A stretch of DNA of 64,000 nt from Hippopus hippopus. Taxonomy: Eukaryota; Mollusca; Bivalvia; Cardiida; Cardiidae. Position 1 is the first letter of the stretch. The number at the start of each line of letters is the position of its first letter. The translations under genes and the position numbers were made by a program. Of the stretch, positions 42,301 through 57,300 are shown piece after piece. Below the pieces are notes generated by a model that was not told the DNA's origin, did no database searches, and was given only the letters and a program-made list of their open reading frames with translations. Where the stretch lies: assembly GCA_946811185.2 (NCBI GenBank), contig OX328105.1, positions 46,872,845 through 46,936,844 of the forward strand, read 5' to 3'.

Positions 42301-45300
42301 TGTGGAGCGATACAGGCGCTCAAGCGCCTCTAGTTCTTTGATAGGGTAGAAAACATTGTGGGAAAAGGAGAAAATGCTGGTAACCAGCATTTTCTCCTTT
42401 TCCCACAATGTTTTCAAAAGCCTTCTCTTTCAGGGGCGTCAAAAGTCGTCATTGTGTGGTAAAGGATTAAAGTGCCAAATAAATTCAATGGACATTTTCA
42501 GTCCAGAATAAGATGCAGATAATTGCCACTTTGTGGTTACTTTTTGTCTGTGGTGTTTTAGCAAAACGGATATTGAAGATCAAAGATCAGACTGCACATT
42601 TTGTGCAGTCTGATCTTGATCTACACTAGCTGCAAGGTAACTGTAGTTGTGAAAGGTGCTTTATGGGTTATCACATTTTCTTACAGATTGTGGAACTCTG
42701 GCCCCCCTGAACAATGGCCAAGTCATTATTCCAGTTGGAACTACACTAGGAAATGTGGCCACATTTTTGTGTAATTCAGGCTATTCTGTGATTGGTCCAT
42801 CCCAGGTTACATGTCAAGCTAATGGAAGTTGGAGTGATTCACCACCAGTGTGTGAACTGACATGTAAGATTGTAGATGAGAAAACTTTTTTCAATAAACT
42901 AGTTCAACTTTAACTGGCAAACAATTAGCAAAAGCAATTTAACCCTTTACAGCAAAAGAAAAATATAGACTTGTCCAAATTCAAAACATTTGAAGACGAT
43001 AAAATAGCTGTGACTCAAACATTTAAATAAGTTTATAGAAGAGTAGAAAACACAGTGAGCAAAAAAAGGAGAAAATGCTGGTGAGGGGTGTTTTCTCCTT
43101 TTTCCTTAACGTTTTCCAAGGCTTTTTTCTTTGGATCATTAAAACTTTGGATTGTGTGGTAGATGCTCAGGTCTCATGTTCATACTTTTTATTAAAACCA
43201 ACCAATTTTCCAAACAGTATCATTCTAAACTGTTTTCCTTTACGTGACAAACACAAACTATTACACATTATTTGAGCTGCCGTAGTTTCATGACAAAAAA
43301 CGGAACATCCTGTAGTTTTAAATTATGAGTGACATGAATTATGTATGAGACTTTGAGAGTTCTTTATGTCTTATAAGCATAGTAACATTCCCAAAAAATG
43401 TCTCTGAAATACGATCTCTTTATGATTTATTTCTGAGATATATCATCATATAATGTTCTGTGATAGATTGGCACCGAGCCATTTTTGTTTATTGTTGAAC
43501 ACTTATTTTAGCATTATTTCAGTTATATCCAGGCAACCAGTGCACCTATCCATGCTTTCCCTGAGTTTCCTCCTACCAGTGCTTTGCATAACAGTCTTGC
43601 TAAGCCACTTGCTGCTTTCCCTCATAAATTTTATCGAAATAAGATTCTGTTGTGAGAGAGGAATAAATTCTGTTGCAATCTCTAGCATCAGTCCTTTGAA
43701 GGAATTTGACCAAGCTGGGAATCCAATCCAAACTCCTATGATTACCACGTGGCTTAAAACCTAGTCATGTAATTATCTAAAACTTGAAGAGACTTTATCT
43801 TTTTTGAAATCAAGTAAAATTTGTTGAGCTAAACGGGTGAAAATGGGGTTTAATGCATCTGCAAAAAGTATCAACCCATGTCAGCCTGCACAGTCTGACA
43901 TGAGCCGAAACTTTCTGCTATTGGTCAATTTTATGCATGTCCAAGGACCAGTCTACCTCATGATTCAATCACTTGTTTGACTAAATGGATTTCATGGATC
44001 TATAATCATGTGATGAACCCCCTTTTCACAGAGCATGGCTCATATACCGTATAAGTAAGCTTATTTTTGATGGACAGACTAATTTGTGACTAGCCCAAAA
44101 CTAGTTCAAGCGACACAATATGTGACAGAAAATAATCAATCTGAATTGTATGTACGTGTAAATTATTGTGGGTAAAGGAGTGAGTGCAGATATTTTTTTG
44201 TAGTATGTGGAGGACTTGACAATCCTGCCAATGGAAGAGTTACCCTGTCAGCTGACAGACTGACTGCTACATACACATGTAATAATGGCTACTGGTTACA
44301 GGGTACCAACGAAAGAATATGTTCAACGGTGACATCAAGGTGGACAGGGCGCCAACCAACATGCATACTGATAGGTATGTACATGTGCATTTATTACGTG
44401 TTTCTTAAATTTTGATTTGTAATTTATGAAGATGGCATCAAACTGCTGAGATGACTTTTAAAATAGATATTTGAACATAATCAGGTAAGGAGATTTAAAC
44501 CTTTGAGCACTACACACAACTTATGTTGTTTTTGTGGACAACCTAGACCAATATCAGCCCACCCTGTGCAGGCTGTGTAGATCAAGATTGGACACCAGTC
44601 TGAACTTGGATCTATACTGTCAGCTGTTTTGTTAAGTATGCTTGTGACAGTACCCTTGAAATTGCAGTTAGGTAAGGAGATTTAAACCTTTGAGCACTAC
44701 ACACAACTTATGTTGTTTTTGTGGACAACCTAGACCAATATCAGCCCACCCTGTGCAGGCTGTGTAGATCAAGATTGGACACCAGTCTGAACTTGAATCT
44801 ATACTGTCAGCTGTTTTGTTAAGTATGCTTGTGACAGTACCCTTGAAATTGCAGTGTCCGTGTCTGTTTTCATTGAATAGATAGTTCACTTTATGTATTT
44901 AGCACTTATTCAGGTTTAATTAAAGAGACATGGAGACATAGTTAAGAAATTTCTTTGAGAAGTTTTCATCCAAAAGAACTGAAAACTCAAATGAATGGCT
45001 TAGATACCCTTATTTTGAGTTACTGTACTGTAATTGAATATGTTTGCTTCACATTTCAATCTCTTTTTGTGGAAAAATAAATTTTGTCAATATCTTATCT
45101 CTGTATTGATATTCAATTTTTACACTTTCAATATAGATCAATCAAAGCACAGGTATAAATGATTTGCAAACATTCCCTCCTGTTTTTTGCTTGATAGATT
45201 GTGGAGTATTACCTCACCCAGAAAATGGAATAGTAGATTTCACATCTGGCACAACCTTTGGGAAGGTAGCAACTTATATTTGTGTGACACCAGGTTATAT

Positions 45301-48300
45301 TCTGACTGATTTAGAGACCAGAGAATGTGGAATGAATGGCTGGTCTAACAGTGAACCAGGTTGTGTACTTAAAGGTTTGTAATTATATACCAATACTAAT
45401 TTTTTCAGTTGCATGCACATAAACTTTACCAGTCACAGCAACATACGTAGTTGTGGTAGTGGATTATAAAAAAAAAATGATTTTGGATCTATTATGTACA
45501 CCACCTGGATCTAAATTAGGACTGTAACTTCTCCATAGTACAGAGAATTATAAAAGTAACTTATGCTTCATTTTGATGCTGACTTTTGTTTGGTATTGAA
45601 ATCTTGGTTATCAGTCTCACTTTTAATGAATTCTGGTAATGCAAATTTATTTGGGCCACACTCTGGCAAATGGGAGATTAATTTATCTCTTTTATGTATT
45701 GTACCAAGCAAGTCATCATATAATTATGAATCATATAAAAACTTCTTTGTCTAACAACAAGTAGAGTGGTCTTTTGATATGCAGAAAATTGACTTAAAGC
45801 AAAGTTTTGATTCAGATCAGCCTGTGCAGTCTGTGCTGGCTGACCTGGGTTGATACTTTTTGCAGATGAATTAAGCCCCCTTTTCTCAGAGCATGGCTCT
45901 ATTGTATCAGTAAATTAATATACTGATATATATCTGCATAAGCATGAAAGCAGTATGGATTTATACATTGTATGATTATAAACAGAGAATTTTCAGACAA
46001 GTTCTTGATGCAATTTTTGTCTGGAACACAGCTAAATCTATATCGGACACCACCCTTTACTAAATGATACTGATTTTTAACAATGCAGAGATAGATGGCC
46101 TTGGAAAATATCGTAGGCAAAGGAGAAAAATGCTGGTGACCATTTTCTTCCCTTTAAAGTTTAACAATGAAACTTTCAATATAGTCACATTTGAGTTGTC
46201 ATCGACAAATGTTTTCAATATGTACAAGCTCTAAGTTTTTTTCATTTATTAGAGTGTTAAACAGAGGACTGCTCCAATAGACCACTGTTTTAATTTTATA
46301 TTCCTTCATGAATAAGATGTTTTTGACTTGCATAATTATATTTTATATAGACTTTGCTGTAAGACACTACTTTTTAACTTCCTTGGCTGGTCTCAGACTA
46401 CAGGTTTGACAGTACATTGAAAATTTCTATTGAAAATGTAAAGGCCTTTGCTTATTATACTTTTGTTCATGTTCAACTTAATTCATACTTAAACTTCCAT
46501 TTTAAATTATCTCTATACCTTACAACAAATTTCTAGATTTGTCCAAAGTGGCAGACAATAAATTAAATTGTGGCATAAATGATGAGTTATGACTCTGAAA
46601 GACATGAAAATATTGTGAGAAAAGGACTCTACGATTGATTGGTTGAATGGTGTTTAATGCTGCTCTTAACATTATTTCAGTCATATCACAGCAACAGCTT
46701 GCTTATTCATGAACATGTATGTGTGAGAAAGGGAGAAAGTGCTGGTTACCAACAATGTTTTCATAGGGGTTCTTCCTCTTGATCATTAAAATATGAGATT
46801 ATTGGTAAACAGGTATGTTTTAATGGTAGTGTAGATCAAGATTAGTCTGGTCTTGAATCTTCACTATCAGGTTTTTTCAAAAAGCAGCAATTCAAATGCA
46901 AATACATGTGTCTATTTTTATATAAATACAGACTGTGGTATGGTTAATCCAGTATTGAATGGGCAGATCAACATAACAGGAACTGTATACGGTAGTACAG
47001 TATTGTACCAATGTGACACAGGGTTCAGGCTGGTTGGGGAGAAGTTATTAACATGCACAGTGTCTGGCTGGAGTTTTTCTGAACCTATTTGTATTGCCTC
47101 GGGTAACGAAAAGTACCAGGTTTTCTACACTTTCTAAAATACGTTCCTTCATTTGAGCCATATTTAGTCAGTTGCCTGCAAATGGTTTCAATTTGGAAAT
47201 TTCTATAATATTGTTGTTTGGTAGAGAGTTGCAAGCCTGTCACTTGTTGAAATAACATATCTTTCATCTAGTATCAAAACTTCTTTTGTTATGGTTCATG
47301 AAGATATCCAGTTTACAATACATGTACTAGTAACATCATATGCCATCATACAGATGGGTACAGAACTACAGATGCTATATAAGCTACCTAAAACTGATTC
47401 TTAATTTTTTTCCCTACCACATCAGAACTTTTGTCAGTTGTGGGTCTTTGTGGAATTCATAAAACAAAGCCTTGATAGTCCATAAAATATTAAAAATCTG
47501 AACAGTTCAGTCTTTCCAGAATCTGTGAATTCTTTACCCCACAGCAAAATTTTAGACTGATCCAAATTGAAAGCCTATGCAGATGACAAATTAAAGGTTA
47601 ATCAAATGAAAGTTCTTGTTCATGAAAAATCAGAAAACATATGCAAAAGCAGAAAACATGATGAAAATGGGGGAAATGCTGGTTACTAGCATTTTCTCCA
47701 TTTTCCCAAATGTTTTCAAAGGTCTTCTTTCTCATTGTTCTCAAAAATCTGGATTTAGTGATAAAGGGTTAAAGGAAGGAGCCAAGGCCATAATAAAATG
47801 AGAAAATATCTCCACAGTGCATTAACTCCTTGACCAAGAAATAGACAATAACAACAGTTTGAGTTTTACAATGAAAATGACCCAGAACCTGTAAGGCTAT
47901 TGTGTAGATCAGTCTGCATTTTCTGTCCTATCTTGATCTACACTGATGTAGATGCATAGAATTTTGTTTTGCACTCTTTGGAATATGACACTTTAACCTT
48001 TTACTGCACAATCCCGACTTATACTGACCCTGAAAAAAAAAGCCTATTGAAAACTTTATGGGAAAAAGAGAAACTGCTGGTAACTGGCATTTTCTCCTTT
48101 TCCTAAGATGTTTTCTACCGTTCCCAAAACAAACTTCAATTTTTAACTCATAATTGTTTTGGTGTTTTGCTTTTAATTCAATATGATTTTGTTGTTTGGT
48201 AAAGAGTTAAATGCCACCAAACCAAACACAAGTATATTTCATGTCATATTTCTTACAGGAAGTTGCCCTGTCTTGCCCAATCCAGTACATGGGGTGCTGA

Positions 48301-51300
48301 ATATAGTTGGAGGTGTGTCCTATGGAGCTAAGGCCTACTATCAGTGCTACAGTGGTTATCTGTTAAACGGCACATCAGTAAGAACCTGCCTGACTGACTC
48401 TACATGGAGTGGATCTGCACCAACTTGTGTGTTACAAGGTCAAGTTATATCTTACTAATAAACCAGTTACTTTTACCTCATAATGGTATGAGCCATGCTC
48501 TGTGAAAATCAGGTTTAATGTATCTGCAAAAAGTTTTGACCCATGTCAGCCCGTGCAGTCCATGCAGGCTGACATTGGTAAAACTTTTTGCTGTTGGACA
48601 ATTGTCTGCATGTCAAAGGACTATTCTACATCATGATTCAATCAGTTCTGTAACAAAATTGATTTCATTGATCTATAATCATGTGATGACTTTCTTGGAA
48701 TAATGTATCACTGAAATGCATTAAACCCCCTGTTGTTAGAGCATAGCTCAGTTATGTTTAATTGTTTCTACAAGAGTTGTGTGTTGAAAATGATTATGAT
48801 AAAACATCACATTATTTGATTCACCAATGAAAAACAAAGGAATGGTGTTTTATTAGACAGAATTTGCCACCTTTGCAGATAAAAATGATATGGGCACAAT
48901 TTTCATTGGGGTTGGGAAGTTTCCCAGCCTTAAAGATATATCTACATTCATTTTTAGCAAGGTTTTAACACACTTGATCTTTATTTTATGAATTTATAAC
49001 CATCCTTGTATTTTGATACCAAATGTTGCCTCTGACAGTTGCAGTGTTGCACAGATTACGATGGATACAAAATGAATTTCATTTCTTGCAGTCATCAAGG
49101 AAATCACTGTTCTCATCTCCAGTTTTAAATTGAAGACAAATTCTTTGAGTTTCTTTATCCCTTACACTATGACTATACATGTATATCGATAATTTATCTA
49201 TGTTTACACAGCTAACTAAATTCTGAACTATTCTACCCACTGTCAAGTTTTAACTGTGTTTTTCTCTCTCTGGCTGTAAGGCTGTATTTTAAAAACTTGT
49301 GTCAACCTTGATGCTATGCATCAATTTCTGCTTGTTTATCTATTTCACAGAATGTCCTTTCCTGACAGACCCAACTGGTGGGACAGTTGTGATGCCAAAT
49401 GGCAATACATATGGAGAAACAGCTAACTTCACGTGTAATCCTGGATACAATCTGATTGGTCCGCAGGTGGTCACATGTCAACAGGATGGGTCATGGTCGT
49501 ATTCCTCGTCCTGTGTCATAAAAAGTCAGTAGCTTTTACTTTAACTGTTTACCTAGGAAAAAAGTCTTTTGAAAACCTTTTGAGAAGAAGAGAAAATGCT
49601 GGTAATCAGCATTTTCTCCTTTTCCCACAAGGTTTCTGCCTTCATGTAGAGTCAGGTTTCATCAAACTGAGTCACATTGACTTTGTCTTCTGCAACAGCT
49701 TTGAATTTGGATGAGTGCAAAATTTTGTTATTTGGTATAGAGTTAAAAATCATTGAAGTTTTGACATGCAGAAATATACACAAATCATCAAGTTACATGT
49801 ATCAATGTGCATTGCTTACCTTTCCTCCAGTGAGCAAACGAGATTGTAGAGATGAGTAAAATGCTGTAAACGGCTCTTGTCTCTGGAAATTATATAAGTG
49901 GAGCTCTGGCAAAAGGGGGTTTAATGCATCTCTGTGATGCAGTATACCAAGAAAGACATTACTTTATGGATCTTTAAATTCCACTTTGTGTAACAACCGA
50001 CTGAATCATAAAGTAAACTGGTCCTTTAACATGTAGAAAATTGACTATAGCAAAAAGTTTTGACCTGGTTCAATAGTTTTTTTGCAGATGCATTAAACTT
50101 CCTTTTCACAGAGCATGGATCATTATGGTTAGTCACATTTTCTATTCCCCAAAATCCAGGTCAACTCCTAGGTTGGAGACAATACACGTTCTTAACCCTT
50201 TACCGCACAATGCCGACTTTGAACGACCTTGGAAAAGAAGCCTTTTGAAAACATTGTGGGAAAAGGAGAAAATGCTTGTGACCAGCATTTTCTCCTTTTC
50301 CCACGGTGTTTTTCTATCCTTTCCAGTACAACTTTCAATTTCTCAGTAATATCTCGGTCATCAACAAATGTTTACCATTTGGACATGTCTAAAATTTCCT
50401 CATTTGGTAAAGGGTTAAGACTTGCCTATATGGAAAGCATTTATACACAACAAATTGAAACTGGTCGAAATGATGAAGTTCGCTTTTGAAAGTGTAGAAA
50501 ACATTGTGGGAGAAGGAGAAAATGCTGGTAAATGGTAGCGCAGTCCTAGTGTACTGGACTTGAGAGCAGGGGATTACTTTTCCAAATTCCCAGCTTGCCA
50601 AATTTCTTTCTAAGGATTGATGATAGTCATTTTGATAGAATTTATTCCTCTCTCACCCCTGATCGTTGTTTTCACAATGATATGTAGGAAAGCAGCAAGT
50701 GGCTTGGGAAGAATATTGTGTGAAGTTCTGGTACAGAAACTTCAGGAAAGCATGGATAGGTGCACTTGCCACTGCAATATAACTGATATGATGTTCAGAA
50801 TAGCATTAAACACACTACAGTCTTATCAGTTAAGCAGAATTTCTCAGCAAAGCAGACAGGTTAGATCAAAGATCAGAGTGCATGGTTTAAATTTAAACAT
50901 ATTTTATTCTACAGAAGTACAATATACATAAACAATACAAAACAATTGATTAACAAATATAATACTGCAGAAATGGATTGGAATGAAAGCGAAGCTTATA
51001 GAGTTCCTCTCCAATAAGTATGATTTGCATGGTTTGTGCACTCTGATCTTGATCTAGGCAACTATGATTGTGAAACGTGCTTTATGGGATAATATTTCAC
51101 AGATTGTGGCTCTCCACAACTTTTAAAAGATGGTAAGGTGGACACTGTGACAGGTACAACATTCAATTCAACAGCCCTATATGTATGTAACCCTGGTTAC
51201 GACCTTGAAGGGCAAAGTGAGGTCAGGTGTCTTGCTACAGGATCATGGGATACAAACAGACCCAGATGCGTAATAAAAGGTAACAGGATTATAAACTTGA

Positions 51301-54300
51301 AAAAAATCATGGTCTTTTTCAAAAAATTTCTCTAGCGCATTTGATTCTTTACCAAATACAAAATTTTGGACTTGTCCAAATCCTAAGTATGTGCAGATGA
51401 CAAATAAAATATTGCTCAAATTTTGGAATTTGTCTTTGGAAGGATAGAAAACATTGTGGGAAAAGGAGAAAATGCTGGTTACCAGCATTTTCTCTTTTTC
51501 TCACAATGTTTTCAAAAGTCCCCCCTGTCAAGGTCATTAAAACTTGGAATTGTGTGGTAAAGTGTTATGGGGTATAATGAATAGCCCTCATGGAAAGTTA
51601 GACTGTTTCCTACAGACTGATCGAATCTAATTAGAATCAGCTCTCTTCTTGATATCGATCTACCTACAGCTTATAGTTGGTCATATTAATTTAATTAAAA
51701 AAAAAAATGTATATATAATTATTTTTAGCTCACCTGAGCACGAAGTGCTCTAGGTGGGCTTTTGTGATCATGCTGTGTCTGTTGTTCAGGCATCAATATT
51801 TACCTTGTATGCATGCTGTAGGCCACATTTTCAGTCATTATACCCCTGCGAAATGAATGTTTTCGGGGGTATACTGGAATCAGCCCGTCTGTCCGTGTGT
51901 CTGTCAGTCCATCCATGTGTCCGTCCATGTGTCCGTCCGTCCGTATGTTGGTCTGTGTACAAAATACTGTCAAAGCGCTGGCGGGGGTATAAAGTCACAT
52001 TCAGTGACAGCTCTAGTTTACTCATGAAACTTGGTCAGAATCTTTGTCTTGATGATATGTCGTATAAGTTCAAAATTGGGTCGCATCAGGTCAAAAAGTA
52101 GGTCACAGGGCCATATCTTAGAAAAAGCTTGTGTGCACTCTAGAGGCCACATTTTCAGCTGATACTAATGAAACTTGATCAGAATTTTTGTCTTGATAAA
52201 ATCTTGAACAAGTTTTAAATTGGGTCATTTTGGGTCAAAAAGTAGTCAGGGTCAAATCTGAGAAAAAACTTTGTGTGCAGTCTTGAGGCCACCTTTTCAG
52301 CCTGAAACTCATAAAACTAGGTCAGAAAAGATATCTTTTTAAAATTTCAGACAAGTTCGAAATTTGATCACAACTGTGCAGTCTAAAGACCACATTTTTG
52401 GTCTGATACTCATGAAACAGTATCAGAATGTTTGTCTAGATTATATCTCTGACAAGTTCATAAGTAGGTCAAGTTGGTAAAAAAGTAGGTCACTTACAAG
52501 CATGCATTTGACATCACTAAAACCGGGGTCTCTTTCAGCTTTATCAACCATAGATGACTACTCAGGTGAGCACTTTAGGGCCAGTGGCCTTCTTGTTTAT
52601 TATTTGTACCATATGAAATCACTTTAAGATTGTTATAACTGTATATATGAAATCTTTGTAACTTTGATTAAAGTGAAGAACATCAATCTTCCTAGTACTA
52701 CATGACAAAATCAGTTACGAAAACAATGAAAAAGTACAAAATTTTATACAATTACTGCACAGATTGACCACTACATTTCCAATTTGTCTAAAAATAGACT
52801 TGCATGTGATCGTGGTTTCATTGAAATCAATGAGGTAGCAGTATTTGACTGGTTACCCATGATAGAGTAATATAGTTTTACTTACAAAACGGTGAAAACA
52901 CAATGGACAAAGTAGCATTCTTCCATTTTAGAGACAAATAATATTATTAGAACCCATATTTGATTTTTCACCTGCAAATGCTTCCGCTTGAGACTAGTCT
53001 AAGATTTGGTAGGGCAGTAAAGGGTTAATCAAGCTGATTTTACAAGGTTATGATTGTATAGTGATTTTTTTAATGCTGTTTTTAACATTATTTCATTTAT
53101 ATCGCAGCAGCCAATGCACCTATCCATATTTTCCTGGAGTTTCTTTTACCAGTACTCCACACAATATTCTTTCCAAGCCACTGGCTGCTTTCCCACCTAA
53201 CCTTTGTCAAAACAACGGTCAGCGGTGAGAGAGGAATGAATCCTGTCACAAGACTATCATCATTCCTCAGAAAGAAATTGGCCAAGCTGAGGATCAAACC
53301 AGCGACCCCGTGTTCTCAAGTGCTGTACTCTTCCAATTGAGCTGATTTTACAAAGAAGTTTTCAAATTCATCTGTTGCAAATTTGTTACAGGAGAAAATG
53401 AGTTACGCAAAAAAGTTTGAAACTTGCATCAAAATCAGTGTCAGCCGAGCCCCAGTAGCTGAGTCGGTAGCATACATTTCTTCAGAATATGGGTGGCCAA
53501 ATCCCCAGTTTGTCCGATTTCTTTCGAAGGATTGGTGATAGTCATTTTGACAGGATGCATTCCTCTCTCACCACTGATCATTGTTTCGACAATGGTTATG
53601 TGGGAAAGCGGTCAATGGCTTGGGAAGAACTTGTTCAAAGTACTGGTAAAAGAAACTCAGTACAGCATTGATAAGTGCACTGGCCAACATAATATAATTG
53701 AAATAATGTTGAAAATGACATCAAACACCATTTAAACAATCAAAGTCAATATCATGAGCAAAAAAAAAGAAAAGCCTTAAATTTTTTAAATGTTGCAGAC
53801 TGTGGAAACTTGAGTGTACCAGAAAATGGATTTGTAAATTTGCCATCCGGTACAATATATGGGAGGACAGCAAATTATGGCTGTAACACAGGCTATAACT
53901 TGACTGGTACAGTTATAAGACAGTGTACAGAGCATGGAGTATGGACTGGAAGTAAACCATTCTGTAATATTGTTGGTAAGTTTTTTTTTTAAGCTTCCCT
54001 TTATCACACAATCCGGAGTTTGAACGACACTAAAAGAGAAGGCTTTGAAAACATAGTGGCTAAAGGAGAAAATGCTGCCCTAATCCTTTACCCCCCATGT
54101 TTTCTACCCTATCAAAGAAAAAAACATGTCTGCAAATGCTTTCAGTTTGGACAAGTCTACATTTTTGTTGTTTGGTAAAGAGTTAAACATTTTGTATCAC
54201 AGTGTATCATGTTGTAGGATTTAAATTTGTTCAGTTACACCACTATAGGAAAGCACAAGTGATAGAGACAAATGACATTGTTGGACAATAATAAACACTG

Positions 54301-57300
54301 TAACAGCGGGAGAAATAACTTATGCTTGATGCTTTAATCTTATCCTTCCATATGCAACCATAGCTTAGCGTGTAGACAAAGAACAGCTGGCACATTTGTG
54401 CACTCTAATTTTAGCCACTATCATTTGCTTCCATGTTTATAGTTTGAAAAATGTTGTACCTATTAAATATCAAAGCATTATGAAAATACAGTTTTTTTTT
54501 TTCTTTCAGCAATATACATGAGGTAGGAAAAGGGTTAAAATTTATATATAAAGGGAAAAAATACCAATAGTGTGGTTTACTTGGAAGAGTGAAAAACAAA
54601 CAATTCCTTGAACAAGAATTGAAACTTTGATGTGCTATGTTTTCCTTGAAATTTTTATTTATTTTCTGTGTAATTTTCGATAGGTGGTCTAGTAATAACC
54701 TGCTGTTTTTCGATCAGTCTAAAAATAACCTGAACAGTAATGAGATATCGCTTAACTCCTAACCTATCAACAAAGTTTTGGACAGGACCAAATTGAAAGC
54801 ATTTGCAGACCTCAAATTAAATATAGCTTAAATACAGTAGTGATTCATGTATTGAACAGGGTAGAAAACATTGTGGGGATAGGAGAAAATGCTGGTTACC
54901 AGCATTTCCTCCTTTTCCCACAATGTTTTCAAAAGCCGTCTCTTTCAAGGTCATTAAAACTTTTGATTGTGTGATAAAGAGTAAATGACAAAATTTAGGC
55001 CAGTCCAAAACATTCACTGACTGCAAGTTAAATGTAGCTTGGGTGATGGAATCTGTCATTTTTAAAGTAGAAAAATTTATGGTAAAAGGAGAAAGTGCTG
55101 GTTATTAATGATTTTTAAAAACCCTTTTTTCTTATGGTTGTTAAAACTCCTGAATGTTTGTCAAAAGGGTGATTTACCATTTCAGAATGTGGCACTGTAG
55201 CTTCAGTTCCAAATGGTCAAGTGACAGTGACTGATGGTCACAGCTATGGATCTGTGGCTACCTACAGCTGTGATACAGGTTACAGATTGTCCAGAAACAA
55301 TGTGACAAGTGAATGTGTTGAGACAGGTTCTTGGACAAACCTACCACCTCCTACTTGTGAACTTGTTGGTAAGATGCATTAGGATTGGTTCATTTTAAAC
55401 TTAGAGATCTATGTTTACAGCTTCTTTATCTTTGATGTACTTGTTTTTTCTTGTTTGGTAACTGGTAGGATACCAACAACATGTACAGGTGGTTTTTGCA
55501 ACAATGCGGATCCAAATCAGACAGCATAGAATTTGTAATCTGATCTTGGATCCACAATATAAGATCTTTTGTTCGATAATCAGGGCAGAGCAACACATCT
55601 TAATAACGTCAATAGCTTAAAATATGAACCAATTTAGTCATTTGTCTAAAGCAGCCACCTGTAATAAACAGTCTTGACTCTAAGTTGCTAAATGCTTGTT
55701 TTGAAAGAAAGTGTTAACCCTTAGGCTGCTAAGCTTGACTCAAAGACCTTTTGCCGACAATGTAGATCCAAGTGCAGTCTGATCTTGGATCTATACTGTC
55801 CAATAGGGAGACATTCCCCCTCCCCCCCAAAAAAAAAGAAAAAAAAAAACTTTTAAGTAGCAATATTTAGGTTTTTCTCTATCGACTTGAAAGTTTCAGT
55901 TTAGTCATATAGCAGGCTAAGGGTTAAAAAGCTGCCTGTAATAAAAGGGCAGTTTTGTTGTCTGCCTTGGTTGGCTTCTTGAGACAATGTAGATCAAGAT
56001 CAGACATGTAACATGCAATGTAGTGTATAATTCATTTGCCTAGTGGTCTAAAATATACCCTGCCAAATGGCAGAATTTCTGACTCATCAGTACTGAAGGA
56101 GTTCACAGATGACAATTAGAATGTTTTTCAAATGATAGCATCTGTCCTGAAATAGGTAGACAACATTCAGGGAAACGGAGAAAATGCTGGTCACCAGCAT
56201 TTTCTCTTTTTTCTACAGTGTTTTCAAAATTCTTCTTTCCCAGAGTTGTTAAAACTCAGGATTTTGTGGTAAAGGGTTAAAGAGATTTATTGATTTCCTT
56301 TTTTCAGACTGTGGAAGCTTATCTCCCCCAATGTTTGGTAAAGTTGACCTTCCTAATGGCACAGCATATGGAAGTGTTGGCATCTACAGCTGTCAAACAG
56401 GTTATATTATAGATGGGGCTGCTGTTAGGTTATGTATGGCAAGTGGCCAGTGGGATAATGAACAACCATCTTGTGTTGTGGCAGGTAAATAGGTTTAACT
56501 CTTTACCAACTGACAAAATTTTAGACTGGTTCAAATTGAAAGCATTTGCAGACGACAAAATAAATGTGACTCAAAAATTGAAATTTGTTATGGGAAGGGT
56601 AGAAAACATTGTGGGGAAAGGAGAAAATGCTGGTTACCAGCATTTTCTCCTTTTCCTACAATGTTTTCAAAGGTTTTCTTTCTCAGGGTCGTTAAAAGTC
56701 GGGATTGTGTTGTAACGAGTTAGTTGAAAGATGATTCTTTTCTCTTCAAGTGACAAAATGTTTGACCATTCCATGTGAAAAGCGCTTGCAGAAGACAAAT
56801 GCATTGTTGGTAAAACTGTGAAAATTGTCTCTGTAAGGATAGAAAACATTGTGGGAAAAGGAAAAAAATGCTAGTTATCAGCACTTTCTCCTTTTCCCAT
56901 ATCGTTTTCAAAAGTCTACCTCCTCAAGGTCATTAAAACTCAGGAATTTTTGGTGTAGGGTTAAGCAAATATGTGCATGTTCTCAGAATAATACATCAGA
57001 ATTTCTGGGCCATGGCCATCATGATATCTATAGTTCCTGTGAGCTTGCCATCATGGCATTGTGTTTTTTCTTGTTTTTTGTTTTTTTAACCTGGAGGCTG
57101 TGGGTTCGAGCCTCACTAGAAGCACTTGGTTTTTTGTGGGAGTGTCCTTGAGCAAGACACTTCAGAGCCATAGCTTAGTACTGGTAAAACCCAGGAGACA
57201 CATGAGTAAGTGTACTGGCATTATGATATGATTGGAATAAAAGTGGTGTAAAACAGCGTTCAGTCAATCACTGTTTTCCACAGTGCTCTCTACAAATAAA

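Noticed and set aside
43453..43764. ORFs of 103 and 81 codons on opposite strands
   Set aside because: They lie wholly within a reverse SINE-2 copy.
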